The position numbers and the translations under genes are program-made. A model generated the notes under the pieces. That model searched no databases. It was given only the letters and a program-made list of their open reading frames with translations, and was not told the origin of the DNA. Shown here one piece after another: positions 43,692 through 51,429 of a stretch of DNA of 64,000 nucleotides; positions within the stretch are counted from its first letter, which is position 1; each line of letters starts with the position of its first letter. This DNA comes from Actinoplanes italicus (GTDB lineage: Bacteria; Actinomycetota; Actinomycetes; Mycobacteriales; Micromonosporaceae), in assembly GCF_003001815.1 (NCBI RefSeq), contig NZ_PVMZ01000001.1:248001-312000 (forward strand). The letters are read 5' to 3'.

Positions 43692-43996
43692 GCCCCCGCC
43701 GGTCGTCCGAGGTCCCGCACCCTAGGCGGCCGGTGGGCTTGAACCACGCCACTCCCCAACACACGGGCAGGGTGACGTGAACCGGCCGGTGCCCGCCCCG
43801 CCACGGCGATGGGGCACCGGCCGGCCCAAGCACCCGGGTAGGACGGCCCGGGTGGGCGGGCGCATCGACCTCCTTCACGCCCCAAACGATGCGCCCGCCA
43901 CACCAATCCGGGTGTGCTCTCTTCGCGTTCGCCCGCTACCGTGATCACGTCTCCCCCGACAGCCACCGGCATCCGTGATGGCTGTCGGGAGGCACC
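43692..43996. other. Intergenic region with three hairpins
   Basis: CCGGCCGGTGCCC/GGGGCACCGGCCGG (43782-43824) and GCGGGCGCATCG/CGATGCGCCCGC (43856-43898) are probable terminators for the plus-strand unit. The third, at 43955-43989, is described separately. No gene. Confidence 0.6.
43955..43989 (+). promoter_or_regulatory. Hairpin overlapping the endolysin ribosome site
   Basis: CCCGACAGCCA pairs with TGGCTGTCGGG, 11 bp with a 13-base loop. The last three bases of the stem belong to the ribosome site GGGAGG (43987-43992), four bases before the GTG start, so folding would limit endolysin translation. Confidence 0.55.
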
Positions 43997-44851
43997 GTGA
44001 CACTGGACATCATCAGCCGCGCCGAATGGGGCGCCCGCGCACCTCGGGGTCGGGACACCGTCTCCTGGTCACAGCGGACCGGCTTCATGGGGCACTACAG
44101 CGCCGCATCGGCGAGCCAGTCCGTCCGCGAGATCCAGAACTTCCACATGGACACGCGCGGCTGGTCAGACATCGGCTACAACTTCCTGATCAACTCGATC
44201 ACCGGCAAGGTGTACGAGGGCCGAGGCTGGACCACAGTCGGCGCTCACTGCGCCGGCTACAACACCGAGAACATCGGTGTGTGCATCATCGGCAAGGACA
44301 AGGCCGGGGTGCAGGACGTCTCCGACGCGGCCCGCCGCAACTTCAAGCTGCTCTACGAAGAGGCCGAACGGCGTAAGGGCGGCAACCTGGTCCTCCGCGG
44401 CCACCGGGACCGCGGCTCCACCACCTGCCCCGGCGACGAGATCTACAGCTGGCTGAAGGCCGGCCTGCCGATCGTCGGCGGCACCCCCACCCCACCGAAG
44501 CCGGCCCCAGGGAAACCCGCCCCCGGCCCGGCCGTCGCGTTCCCGCTGCCCGACGGCTACTACTTCGGTCCGGCGTCCGGCGGCGACCGGTCCGTGTCCG
44601 GCCAGCACCAGCGGCGATTCGTCGGCAAAACCGACCGGCAGTGGCTCCAGGAGTTCGGGCGGCAGCTGACCCGGCGCGGCTGGTCCATCGGTAAGGGCCA
44701 CACCTACCTTGCCGGCGCCGGTAACGACGGCATCTACGGGTCCGAGTACACGGCGCTGATCCGGGCGTTCCAGAAGGACCAGAGCCTCGGCGTCGACGGC
44801 CGGCTCGGCAAGAAGACGTGGGACGCCGCCTACCGCAACCCGGTCGGTTAG
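43997..44851 (+). CDS. Endolysin: N-acetylmuramoyl-L-alanine amidase plus peptidoglycan-binding domain
   Basis: 284 residues. Residues ~1-155 are a PGRP/Amidase_2 domain: IISRAEWGARAPRG, FMGHYSAAS with the first zinc His, DIGYNFLINSITGKVYEGRGW, AGYNTENIGVCIIG, and VLRGHRDRGSTTCPGDEIY with the second His and the zinc Cys. A Pro-rich linker leads to a peptidoglycan-binding-like repeat (GNDGIYGSEYTALIRAFQKDQSLGVDGRLGKKTWDAAY). It cleaves the glycan-peptide bond at the end of the lytic cycle. No signal peptide, so release depends on the holin downstream. Confidence 0.93.
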   Translation: MTLDIISRAEWGARAPRGRDTVSWSQRTGFMGHYSAASASQSVREIQNFHMDTRGWSDIGYNFLINSITGKVYEGRGWTTVGAHCAGYNTENIGVCIIGKDKAGVQDVSDAARRNFKLLYEEAERRKGGNLVLRGHRDRGSTTCPGDEIYSWLKAGLPIVGGTPTPPKPAPGKPAPGPAVAFPLPDGYYFGPASGGDRSVSGQHQRRFVGKTDRQWLQEFGRQLTRRGWSIGKGHTYLAGAGNDGIYGSEYTALIRAFQKDQSLGVDGRLGKKTWDAAYRNPVG

Positions 44852-44860
44852 GGGACGCCC

Positions 44861-45211
44861 ATGGACCCGGCCCAGATCGCCGCCCTCATCGGGGGCGGCT
44901 CGGCCGCCGGCATCGTCGTCGACCGACTCATCACCTGGCTCCTCAGCCGCAGCCAGCGGGAAGTGACCCTCGCCGACCTGAGCACCCAGATCGCCGAGCG
45001 TCAGCTCAACCGCATGGAGGCGCAGATCGCCGGCGCCGAGAAACAGGTCGCCACCGCCAACATCACCATCGCGGAGCTGCGCGCCGAAGTGGCACAGCTC
45101 CGCGCCGAACTCGCCGCCCGGGCCAATGTCACCGCCGAGCGGGACCGGCTCCAGGTCGAGAACACCGCGCTACGCGCGCAAATCCTGCAACTCACGGGAG
45201 GCACAGCATGA
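44861..45211 (+). CDS. Membrane-anchored coiled-coil lysis protein
   Basis: 116 residues. One hydrophobic N-terminal segment (IAALIGGGSAAGIVVDRLITWLL) followed by ~80 residues of heptad-rich coiled coil (LAAR/ELRAEVAQLRAEL pattern). In a lysis cassette this is a holin-like or spanin-like accessory. Overlaps the holin gene by four bases. Confidence 0.65.
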   Translation: MDPAQIAALIGGGSAAGIVVDRLITWLLSRSQREVTLADLSTQIAERQLNRMEAQIAGAEKQVATANITIAELRAEVAQLRAELAARANVTAERDRLQVENTALRAQILQLTGGTA

Positions 45212-45450
45212 GCACCACCAGCCCATCGGTTCCGAACCCCACCACGACCGGCGTGGTCGTCTCCGTCACCATCAAGGCGGTCCTCCTGGCACTCGCCGCG
45301 CTCGGCTGGGTTCCGATCGCCGACGAGGCCATCGCCGAGGTCACGCTCGCCATCGCCGCAGTCGCTGACCTGCTCGTGTACTTCGGCCTGATCAAGCCGA
45401 AGGTCAACGAGCTCCAGGCCGCGGCCGCCACCGGCACAGGCACCAGGTAA
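45208..45450 (+). CDS. Holin
   Basis: 80 residues with two membrane helices (VVVSVTIKAVLLALAALGWVP and EVTLAIAAVADLLVYFGLI) and a short charged or polar tail (KPKVNELQAAAATG). Size, topology and position after an endolysin fit a small class II-type phage holin. Confidence 0.78.
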   Translation: MSTTSPSVPNPTTTGVVVSVTIKAVLLALAALGWVPIADEAIAEVTLAIAAVADLLVYFGLIKPKVNELQAAAATGTGTR

Positions 45451-45462
45451 CACCGGATCAGC

Positions 45463-45499
45463 ACGAGGGGCGCCCACCAAGCAGGTGGGCGCCCCTCGT
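45463..45499. terminator. Bidirectional terminator between lysis and tail-chaperone genes
   Basis: Perfect 16-bp stem ACGAGGGGCGCCCACC with a 5-base loop, in the 56 bp between two convergent genes. It would end both the plus-strand lysis transcript and the minus-strand tail transcript. Confidence 0.88.
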
Positions 45500-45506
45500 C
45501 GTGCTA

Positions 45507-45818
45507 CTACGCCGGCCGGACCGCCATCGCCGCGGCGAACGACCGGTCAGTTTCATCGTCCGACCACTCGGGCCGGTCCTCCAGATCGGCTGACGCCGGC
45601 GGTGCGGCCAGCGCCTGCTGGAACTTCGCCACATCCTTCTCGTCGCCGCCTTCCACCCACCAGGCGTAGATGACGTCGAGCAGCGACGGCAGCGGCAGAT
45701 GCAGCGGCTCCCGGCCGGTCCGCATCAGATAGGTGCCGTGGAACTCGGACCAACGGTGGACCGCGAGGGTCAGGAGCCGCTGCCCGACCCAGTAGGGCGG
45801 CCGGACCACTCCTCGCAC
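45507..45818 (-). CDS. Tail assembly chaperone, downstream product
   Basis: About 95-103 residues in the -1 frame relative to the upstream chaperone, overlapping it by 49 bases. VVRPPYWVGQRLLTLAVHRW and LHLPLPSLLDVIYAWWVEGGDEKDVAKFQQAL are typical of the second chaperone (lambda T-like part). In most siphoviruses it is made by programmed -1 frameshifting; here a GTG at 45818 or 45809 could also start it. No canonical slippery heptamer is obvious. Confidence 0.7.
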   Translation of the reverse strand: MRGVVRPPYWVGQRLLTLAVHRWSEFHGTYLMRTGREPLHLPLPSLLDVIYAWWVEGGDEKDVAKFQQALAAPPASADLEDRPEWSDDETDRSFAAAMAVRPA

Positions 45819-46114
45819 ACGTACTCGAAGATCTCCATCGCCTGACTGAAGTCGAAGCCGTCGCTGCTGTCGAGCAGCCTCCGCCGGAACACCCTCTTAC
45901 TTTCGTCCTCCAGGACCTGCTCGAAGAAGTCGAGCACAGCCGCCACCTGGTCCTCGGCGGATCGGCTCGACGACGCCGCGGCCAGCAGGTAGGCCAGCTG
46001 CGCTTCCTTCGGCGCCCGGCACGTCATCGTCACGCCGTCCAACGTGAACGGCACATCCGGTAGCGCCCCGTCGGCTCGCTGGGCGGTCTTCGCCGCGGTG
46101 GTGAACTCACGCAT
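45770..46114 (-). CDS. Tail assembly chaperone, upstream product (lambda G-like)
   Basis: 114 residues: FTLDGVTMTCRAPKEAQLAYLLAAASSSRSAEDQVAAVLDFFEQVLEDESKRVFRRRLLDS, the compact layout of actinophage tail chaperones, ending in a Gly/Ser tail where the overlapping frame begins. It coats the tape measure protein during tail assembly. The tape measure gene normally follows directly; here 4 kb of opposite-strand genes lie between. Confidence 0.78.
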   Translation of the reverse strand: MREFTTAAKTAQRADGALPDVPFTLDGVTMTCRAPKEAQLAYLLAAASSSRSAEDQVAAVLDFFEQVLEDESKRVFRRRLLDSSDGFDFSQAMEIFEYVCEEWSGRPTGSGSGS

Positions 46115-46126
46115 GGGTGTCCTTCC

Positions 46127-46555
46127 CTATCGAACGATGCGGAACCCGGCCGGGACCGCAACCTCTTCCATCGCTTCGCGCAGCCACGGCTGCGCCCGCG
46201 TGCCCGGGTGGTGCACGACCGTCGTGAACACCACCCCTCCGCCCTTCTCGAAGCGGAGAACACCACCCGCCCGGCGGGGCCGGATGGTGTGCGGGCCTGT
46301 GCCGTCGTGCACGTACTGCGCGTACTCGACATCAGTGGTGACGAACCCGTAGACGGCGCCGAGCCGCACCCCGACCTCCTCGCGGTGCGACGACCGCAGC
46401 CGGCCGGTGTCGACGGGGCACTTGAGTACCGCCCGCGTCCGGACCCGGCGGGCCACACCGCGCACGAACGTCACTACCGGCCCGGTCGGCCCCTGCAGCA
46501 GGTTCCGCACCTCGCTGTTGTTCAGGTCCAGCCGGGCCTTCACCCGCACGGTCAC
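46127..46555 (-). CDS. HK97 gp10-like head-tail/neck protein
   Basis: 142 residues from GTG 46555. VRGVARRVRTRAVLKCPVDTGRLRSSHREE, then VTTDVEYAQYVHDGTGPHTIRP and the HPGTRAQPWLREAMEE end are the HK97-gp10 family hallmarks (PVDTGxLR, YAxYVHxGT, PGxxxxPFL). It acts at the tail completion interface. GTGA overlap with the preceding gene. Confidence 0.85.
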   Translation of the reverse strand: MTVRVKARLDLNNSEVRNLLQGPTGPVVTFVRGVARRVRTRAVLKCPVDTGRLRSSHREEVGVRLGAVYGFVTTDVEYAQYVHDGTGPHTIRPRRAGGVLRFEKGGGVVFTTVVHHPGTRAQPWLREAMEEVAVPAGFRIVR

Positions 46556-46869
46556 GGCCGGGACTTCCGCCGGGCGGAAGCAGCGACCGGCGGGCCTGCA
46601 GCTCCCTCGGCCGGTATCGGATCCGGGCCCGGGTGCGGGGCGGGCGCCGGCTCGTCCTCGGGCTGCGGTTCCTGAGGCGGCTGCGGCGCCGGCACCGTCA
46701 GCTCCGGCTTCACCGACATCACCTCGACCAGTTCGTACCGGCCGAGCTGCACCAGCAGCGCCACGTTCGGACCCCACTCCACGATCAGCACCTGGCCGCG
46801 TGCCTGGCCTGGCATCGCCACCAGCACCCGCACCGACACGGCCGTCCCGAACGTGATGTCCTGCTCCAT
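46552..46869 (-). CDS. Small connector-region phage protein
   Basis: 105 residues from ATG 46869 (GGAG upstream). The N-terminal ~55 residues are beta-rich (FGTAVSVRVLVAMPGQARGQVLIVEWGPNVALLVQL); the rest is Pro/Glu-rich and ends basic. Position between connector genes suggests a neck or stopper role. Overlaps the gp10-like gene by GTGA. Confidence 0.55.
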   Translation of the reverse strand: MEQDITFGTAVSVRVLVAMPGQARGQVLIVEWGPNVALLVQLGRYELVEVMSVKPELTVPAPQPPQEPQPEDEPAPAPHPGPDPIPAEGAAGPPVAASARRKSRP

Positions 46870-46871
46870 CG

Positions 46872-47417
46872 CTACTCCTCTCCGCACACGCACGCGCGGG
46901 TCAGTACCGTCACCAGCAGTTCCTGGCCGACACAGCCGCCGGACGGGCCGACGTTCGTCTGCTCCCCGATCGCCACCTCGTCCACCTCCTCGAGGCCAGG
47001 CAGCCCGCACAGCACTGCCCGCCGGATCCGCCCGGCGTCGTCGGCCAACGCGAACGCCGATGCCTCCAACTCGGCACCGGTCGGCGGAACACCGGCGTCG
47101 TCCTCGCTCGGCGCGCACCGGGCACTGCCCACGCCGAGTTCGACCGCCCAGTACAGGCCGCCGAGACAGCCGTCAGCGGTGACCGCGGCGGTCCGCGCGT
47201 TCGGGAACTCGCCGGGATCGCTCGGGAAGACCCGCACGATCCGCACCCACGCCAGACCGGCACAGCAGTCGTCGATCGCCACGTCCCGGCCCGGCACCAC
47301 GGCCACGGTCGCCGGCGGCCCGCCGACCGCGCCGGCCAGCTCGCCGCCGATCAGGTTCCGCACCGCGACGGCGACCGGCCACGCCACCTCATCGGCGGAT
47401 GCCATCACCTGAGTCAC
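46872..47417 (-). CDS. Head-tail connector-like protein
   Basis: 181 residues from GTG 47417, which overlaps the upstream stop; ATG 47405 is possible. Helical start (MASADEVAWPVAVAVRNLIGGELAGA), then a beta core (VVPGRDVAIDDCCAGLAWVRIVRVFPS) and a C-terminal barrel-like end (QELLVTVLTRACVCGEE). This follows the usual shape of actinophage connectors between the portal side and the tail terminator. Seven Cys are unusual for a virion protein. Confidence 0.55.
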   Translation of the reverse strand: MTQVMASADEVAWPVAVAVRNLIGGELAGAVGGPPATVAVVPGRDVAIDDCCAGLAWVRIVRVFPSDPGEFPNARTAAVTADGCLGGLYWAVELGVGSARCAPSEDDAGVPPTGAELEASAFALADDAGRIRRAVLCGLPGLEEVDEVAIGEQTNVGPSGGCVGQELLVTVLTRACVCGEE

Positions 47418-48196
47418 GATGTCCGCCCGCGCGGGTACGTCATGTCCGGGGACCACACCACCGAATCGCGCGGCAACCGGTGCGGGTTCACCGCCGCCAG
47501 CCACTGGTCCACCTCGGGCAGGCCCGTCATGCCGTCGCGGGCCAGCTGCGCTGGGTCGAGGAAGGTGCGCTGCACGCCCTGCCGCACCACGGACTGCACC
47601 CGGCGCGGCAGCCGGCATTCACGGTCCGCGGTCATCGCCTTCCCGAGCTCGCACGCCATCTGCCCGGCCGCCCATTGTCCGCCCGGCGGCACCGGCACTC
47701 CCCGCCGGTAGGACACGACGAACGCGCCTGGCTCGTCGTCGGCGACGGTCAGGTCCTGGCATTCCGGCCAGCACGCGCCGTCGATCCGGACCAGCCACCG
47801 GCGGTCGTGCACCACGTACGCGCTCGACGGGATCGGAAGCCCATCGACGGCGACCGCGGTGATCTCATGCACCGGCCCTGCCAGGCCGACCTCGCACAGT
47901 TGAGGCGTGCACGAGCAGCCTCGCCGCGAGCAGCCACACCAGGAGCGGGCCGCCCACCCGAACGGCAGACTCGGCAGCAGCGGCTCCAGCCGCCAGAAGT
48001 CGGCGCCGCTGGGAGACGAACGGCGGCACGGCCTTACCGTCAGCGTGGTGAGCCCGAACCGCCGCCCGGACAGGATCCACAGCAGCTCCCCGGCGACCGC
48101 GGTCGCGGCGGTCCGAATCTGCTCAGGTAGGGCATCCCAGCCGGTGCAGCCGCTCAGGTTCAGCGGCCACTCCGCTGGGCCGATCTGCACCGGCAC
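47414..48196 (-). CDS. Connector/neck phage protein, Cys-rich
   Basis: 260 residues from GTG 48196 (GGGGGG eight bases upstream). GPAEWPLNLSGCTGWDALPEQIRTAATAVAGELLWILSGRRFGL opens like head-tail adaptor proteins, and the end (QRTFLDPAQLARDGMTGLPEVDQWLAAVNPHRLPRDSVVWSPD) is typical of actinophage genes in this place. The frame upstream to 49093 is a shadow of the tail tube gene. Nine or so Cys in the middle (WCGCSRRGCSCTPQLCEVG) could bind metal. Confidence 0.6.
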   Translation of the reverse strand: MPVQIGPAEWPLNLSGCTGWDALPEQIRTAATAVAGELLWILSGRRFGLTTLTVRPCRRSSPSGADFWRLEPLLPSLPFGWAARSWCGCSRRGCSCTPQLCEVGLAGPVHEITAVAVDGLPIPSSAYVVHDRRWLVRIDGACWPECQDLTVADDEPGAFVVSYRRGVPVPPGGQWAAGQMACELGKAMTADRECRLPRRVQSVVRQGVQRTFLDPAQLARDGMTGLPEVDQWLAAVNPHRLPRDSVVWSPDMTYPRGRTS

Positions 48197-48213
48197 AGCT
48201 CTGTCCCCCCGGC

Positions 48214-49155
48214 CTACGCGAACGGCACCACGGCGGACTTGTACCGGGTGACCCCGGTGGTTCCGTCCGTGATCGTCACCAGGTAGGTGCCGGCCGCCGC
48301 GTACTTGTGCGAGACGTTCCCCGCTTGGGCGGGGCCCGGCGACACCGCGCCGTCGCCCCAGTCGACTGTGTACGTGTTGCCCGGCGCGGCCGGCACGAAC
48401 GACGGGGTGAACCGCACCGTCATCCCGGTAGCGTCGGTGGGGTCCTCGACGAGCGGCCCGTCGGCGGGGCGCGCTGCGATCCCCGGCGACGGGGCCGGCG
48501 GCGGCAGCATCGTCCAGTCCACGTGCAGCAGGTCCCGGTCCCCGATCGGGTCGGTCAGCTTCACCACGCCGGCCGCGCGCAGGTACACGTCGTACGGACC
48601 TTCTCCCCAGCCGCCGCCGTCGATGGCCTTGCCGGACAGGGTGAAGTTGGCTGCGCCGTTCTCGATCGTGAAGTCGGTGACCTGCCCATCGATCACGTTC
48701 GGCAGCAGGAAGTACCCGAACCGGGGGCGCTGCACCGCCGAGCCGGGCGCGCACTTCTTCTGTGCGGTGCCGGACCACAGCTCGAACGCCACCGCGCTGT
48801 CCAGGTTCAGTTCGCTGGTGACACGCATGCCGGTGGCGACGCCGTTCTCGTCGAGGACCAACGGCATGTTGGACCACAACCCGAACAGCTCGGGGTCGAC
48901 ACCGCACACGGTGATCGTGACGTTGTAGAACTTCACCCGGCGGCGGCCCGGCTCGTATACGCAGGCGTCGCCGTCGGCGTTCTTCTGTTCGATCTCGTCG
49001 CCATCGTCGAACTCCGGCTCGTACTCGACGGACACGAACCCTTTGCTGATGACGTGGACCGGCCAGCCGTTCACCAGCACCGGGTTGCCGCACACGTCGA
49101 GCTGCGTAAGCCGCAGCATCTTCCCCTTGACCGGGGTGTCCCTCACCGCAGACAT
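48214..49155 (-). CDS. Major tail tube protein with C-terminal PKD/Ig-like domain
   Basis: 313 residues. Residues ~1-215 form the tail-tube-like core (KGFVSVEYEPEFDDGDEIEQKNADGDACVYE, then PRFGYFLLPNVIDGQVTDFTIENGAANFTLSG). The last ~75 residues are a separate PKD-like domain: TVDWGDGAVSPGPAQAGNVSHKYAAAGTYLVTIT, with the WGDG and Tyr-x-x-x-Gly-Thr-Tyr marks. Such decorations are displayed on the tail surface and may bind the host. It is placed upstream of the connectors, a slightly permuted order. Confidence 0.78.
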   Translation of the reverse strand: MSAVRDTPVKGKMLRLTQLDVCGNPVLVNGWPVHVISKGFVSVEYEPEFDDGDEIEQKNADGDACVYEPGRRRVKFYNVTITVCGVDPELFGLWSNMPLVLDENGVATGMRVTSELNLDSAVAFELWSGTAQKKCAPGSAVQRPRFGYFLLPNVIDGQVTDFTIENGAANFTLSGKAIDGGGWGEGPYDVYLRAAGVVKLTDPIGDRDLLHVDWTMLPPPAPSPGIAARPADGPLVEDPTDATGMTVRFTPSFVPAAPGNTYTVDWGDGAVSPGPAQAGNVSHKYAAAGTYLVTITDGTTGVTRYKSAVVPFA

Positions 49156-49187
49156 CGGAACATCCTCAACACGCTCAGGTGGGATGC

Positions 49188-49227
49188 CCGGCCCGCAGCC
49201 AGCGGCGTTACCCGCTCAGCGTAGCCC
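49188..49227 (-). promoter_or_regulatory. Late-promoter-like element B (tail unit)
   Basis: Minus strand GGGCTACGCTGAGCGGGTAA then CGCCGCTGGCTGCGGGCCGG. Nearly the same arrangement as element A before the capsid gene, including the shared CTGGCTGCGGGCCGG. TACGCT is the candidate -10; the start codon follows about 60 bases later. Confidence 0.5.
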
Positions 49228-49243
49228 AGTGGTCGCCAACGAG

Positions 49244-49276
49244 GATGGGGCCGCACTGGTGCAGTGCGGCCCCATC
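49244..49276 (-). terminator. Terminator closing the accessory cassette
   Basis: Perfect 14-bp stem GATGGGGCCGCACT with a 5-base loop, 27 bp after the last cassette gene and just before late element B. Confidence 0.85.
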
Positions 49277-49302
49277 GGGATGCCGGGCTCAGCCCGGCCG
49301 GA

Positions 49303-49875
49303 CTACGTGGTGCCGGTCAGTGCGCGGACGTGCGCCGCAACCGCGTTGAGCAGGGCGACCGTCGCCCGTGACTCGTCCTCCGAGCCGGGGTCACGGCCGA
49401 TGTCCACGGCTCCGGCATGGTCCCAGGCCGGGTGCCCGAACTCCGTCTCGGCGGATGTCTCCACCAGCTCCCGGCCCTCGATCCGGAAGTACGAGCGGTG
49501 ACGACCGAACCCGATCATCGCGTAGACGCGATCGTCGGTGTCACGGCCGCAGCCGCGGTCGCCGCTCCAGGATCCGGACGTCACAGGGACACGGGTGGCC
49601 GCCACCACCTCCTCGATGTCGTAGTGGTCGTCGTGGTTCCACAGCTCGAATGTCTCGCCGGCAGCGAACTGTGTCGCTAGCTCATCGAGCAGCTCCGCCA
49701 CCCGGGCCGCGTCCGGCTGCTCATGCAGCGGATTGGGCGTCAGGCACAGCTCCGTCTTCTCGTCGCGGACGTCGTACGACGGACCACCGGCCTTGCCCTC
49801 CCAGTTGCTGCGGAGAATCACGAAGGCCCGGCCTCGGACGGTCACCACTTCGACGGGTACTTCCGGAGCGCTCAT
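49303..49875 (-). CDS. Accessory-cassette protein, unknown
   Basis: 190 residues from ATG 49875. Beta-rich start (VPVEVVTVRGRAFVILRSNWEGKAGGPSYDV), then RVAELLDELATQFAAGETFELWNHDDHYDIEEVVAATRVPV and an alpha end (SRATVALLNAVAAHVRALTGTT). No family recognised. ATGA overlap with the upstream gene; last gene of the P4 unit. Confidence 0.6.
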   Translation of the reverse strand: MSAPEVPVEVVTVRGRAFVILRSNWEGKAGGPSYDVRDEKTELCLTPNPLHEQPDAARVAELLDELATQFAAGETFELWNHDDHYDIEEVVAATRVPVTSGSWSGDRGCGRDTDDRVYAMIGFGRHRSYFRIEGRELVETSAETEFGHPAWDHAGAVDIGRDPGSEDESRATVALLNAVAAHVRALTGTT

Positions 49876-50234
49876 AGTTCGGCCCTCACCGCTTCTTCGA
49901 GTCGGGTGATGCAGGGCCCGCAGGTCAAGGTGCGGGGCACACCCTTGGCGATGTTCCACAAGCCCTTCTCCACGGTCTTGCAGGAGATGCAGCGCAGCTC
50001 GTACTCACGCGGCATCACCAGGCCCTCCACCTGGTCGGAGACCGCCAGGTTGACGGAGATCTCCTCGCCGATCGGCTGGCCGCCGAGCATGAGCCGTGCG
50101 GTGAGTGCCCCGGCGTCCTCGGCGCCGGGAAACAGACGCCACGACACGACCACCAGGTGCAGTCCGAAGGCTCGCACCTGGTCGTCCTTCTCCAGCGCTG
50201 TCGGCGGGTACGTCTGGTTGTGGTCGTCTCTCAT
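49872..50234 (-). CDS. Accessory-cassette protein with CxxC pairs
   Basis: 120 residues from ATG 50234. Central beta region (LHLVVVSWRLFPGAEDAGALTARLMLGGQPIGEEISVNL) and a zinc-ribbon-like end: LRCISCKTVEKGLWNIAKGVPRTLTCGPCITRLEEA. Unknown function. ATGA overlaps on both sides show tight co-translation. Confidence 0.6.
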   Translation of the reverse strand: MRDDHNQTYPPTALEKDDQVRAFGLHLVVVSWRLFPGAEDAGALTARLMLGGQPIGEEISVNLAVSDQVEGLVMPREYELRCISCKTVEKGLWNIAKGVPRTLTCGPCITRLEEAVRAEL

Positions 50235-50734
50235 GCCGCCGCCTCGAGCGCCCACTGCCGCCGCACCTCGATGTCAGCCGACATCCGCGGGTTCGCGGCC
50301 GCCAGTACGGCCGGCACGAAGGTGGCGACGTGATGCCACCGTCCGTGCGCGGCAGCGTAGACGTGCAGGGACTCAGCCTGGCTGTCCCACAGGTAGGCCC
50401 ACAGGGCGCCACTGTCGGGTTCATCCGTCAGCTCGTAGCGCCTGGCACCGTGGGCGTTGCTCAGGCTGTGTGCTGTGCCCACCTCGCACACGAACACGTA
50501 CTTCCGCCGGTCGAGGTCGGCGGCGTACCGAGTCCAGTGAATGTTCGTCACGATCGCCGCCCAGTCGTAGTCGAGCAGCAGCTCGATGAGCTCCTGCCGC
50601 AACTCCGAGTCGGCCTCGTGGACCAGGTGCTGCAACTGGCCGACCATCCAAGTGGGCTGGCCGTTGGCGTCGACGGGACGCGCCCGGAAGGCACGCCCGC
50701 CGAGCAGGAACTGCCCGACGATCGCGCGCATCAC
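50231..50734 (-). CDS. Accessory-cassette protein, paralogue 2
   Basis: 167 residues from GTG 50734 or ATG 50731. RAIVGQFLLGGRAFRARPVDANGQPTWMVGQLQHLVHEA followed by IELLLDYDWAAIVTN and LWAYLWDSQAESLHVYAAAHGRWHHVATF aligns in order with the neighbouring 50731 protein (RALIGVEGADGRYKARPVHYDG ... LSHLVFQV ... AWERI ... WAYLFGGRRLHVYLGVDL). The two are tandem paralogues; this one lacks the C-terminal ~60-residue extension. Confidence 0.65.
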   Translation of the reverse strand: MMRAIVGQFLLGGRAFRARPVDANGQPTWMVGQLQHLVHEADSELRQELIELLLDYDWAAIVTNIHWTRYAADLDRRKYVFVCEVGTAHSLSNAHGARRYELTDEPDSGALWAYLWDSQAESLHVYAAAHGRWHHVATFVPAVLAAANPRMSADIEVRRQWALEAAA

Positions 50735-51411
50735 CAGGTACCCCGCATCCGGGCCTCACGCAGTGCGGCCCGGTCGCCGCCGGTCAGGTCGGACAGGTAG
50801 TAGGGGCCGCCGTGCGGGTCGAGGCCGAGAAGCGAGACTTCGTCTGCTTCCAGCTCTTCCCAGATGTTTGCGATCTCTGCCCGCGGGATGCCGTATCGCT
50901 CAGCGATGATCGCCGCGTACCGAGCCTCTGCTGACTGTTCGCGCTGGCGCTGGTAGCCGCGTTTCTGCACTTCCAGCACCTCGGCGCGGGGCAGGGACGG
51001 CAGGTCGGTGATCGGCCAGCAGGCCCAGGGTTCCCACACCTGGCCACCTTTCAGCAGGTCCACCCCCAGGTAGACGTGCAGTCGGCGGCCTCCGAACAGG
51101 TACGCCCACTCCCGGTCCCAGACCTGCCCGTCGCCGATTGCGGCAGTGGCGGCTGGGTAGGTCGCGAGGTTCGGGCTCGGGATGAGCGTGATCTTGGCCG
51201 GCCGGTTCGCGGTGCCGGTGTGCAAGTGGATACGTTCCCACGCGCAGCCCAGCAGCTCCTCGACGGCGATCTGGTCGTCGCCTCCGCAGACCTGGAAGAC
51301 CAGGTGGCTGAGTGCCGGCACGATGACGTCCGGGCAGCCGTCGTAGTGAACGGGCCTGGCTTTGTAGCGCCCGTCGGCGCCCTCGACGCCGATCAATGCT
51401 CGAAGACCCAT
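50731..51411 (-). CDS. Accessory-cassette protein, paralogue 1
   Basis: 226 residues from ATG 51411 (GGAGG upstream, part of the start-associated motif). The core of ~155 residues is shared with the 50231 protein. The extra C-terminal part is helical (SLPRAEVLEVQKRGYQRQREQSAEARYAAIIAERYGIPRAEIANIWEELE) and may include a helix-turn-helix. Unknown function. Confidence 0.65.
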   Translation of the reverse strand: MGLRALIGVEGADGRYKARPVHYDGCPDVIVPALSHLVFQVCGGDDQIAVEELLGCAWERIHLHTGTANRPAKITLIPSPNLATYPAATAAIGDGQVWDREWAYLFGGRRLHVYLGVDLLKGGQVWEPWACWPITDLPSLPRAEVLEVQKRGYQRQREQSAEARYAAIIAERYGIPRAEIANIWEELEADEVSLLGLDPHGGPYYLSDLTGGDRAALREARMRGTW

Positions 51412-51418
51412 GATTACC

Positions 51419-51429
51419 TCCACGTGAAC
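51419..51429 (-). promoter_or_regulatory. Start-associated motif GTTCACGTGGA
   Basis: Exact copy, eight bases before ATG 51411; its last bases begin the ribosome site GGAGG. Confidence 0.6.

Noticed and set aside
48197..49093. Extension of the 47414 gene through the tail tube gene
   Set aside because: The segment is Arg-rich frame-shadow; GTG 48196 has a good ribosome site and starts a protein-like sequence.
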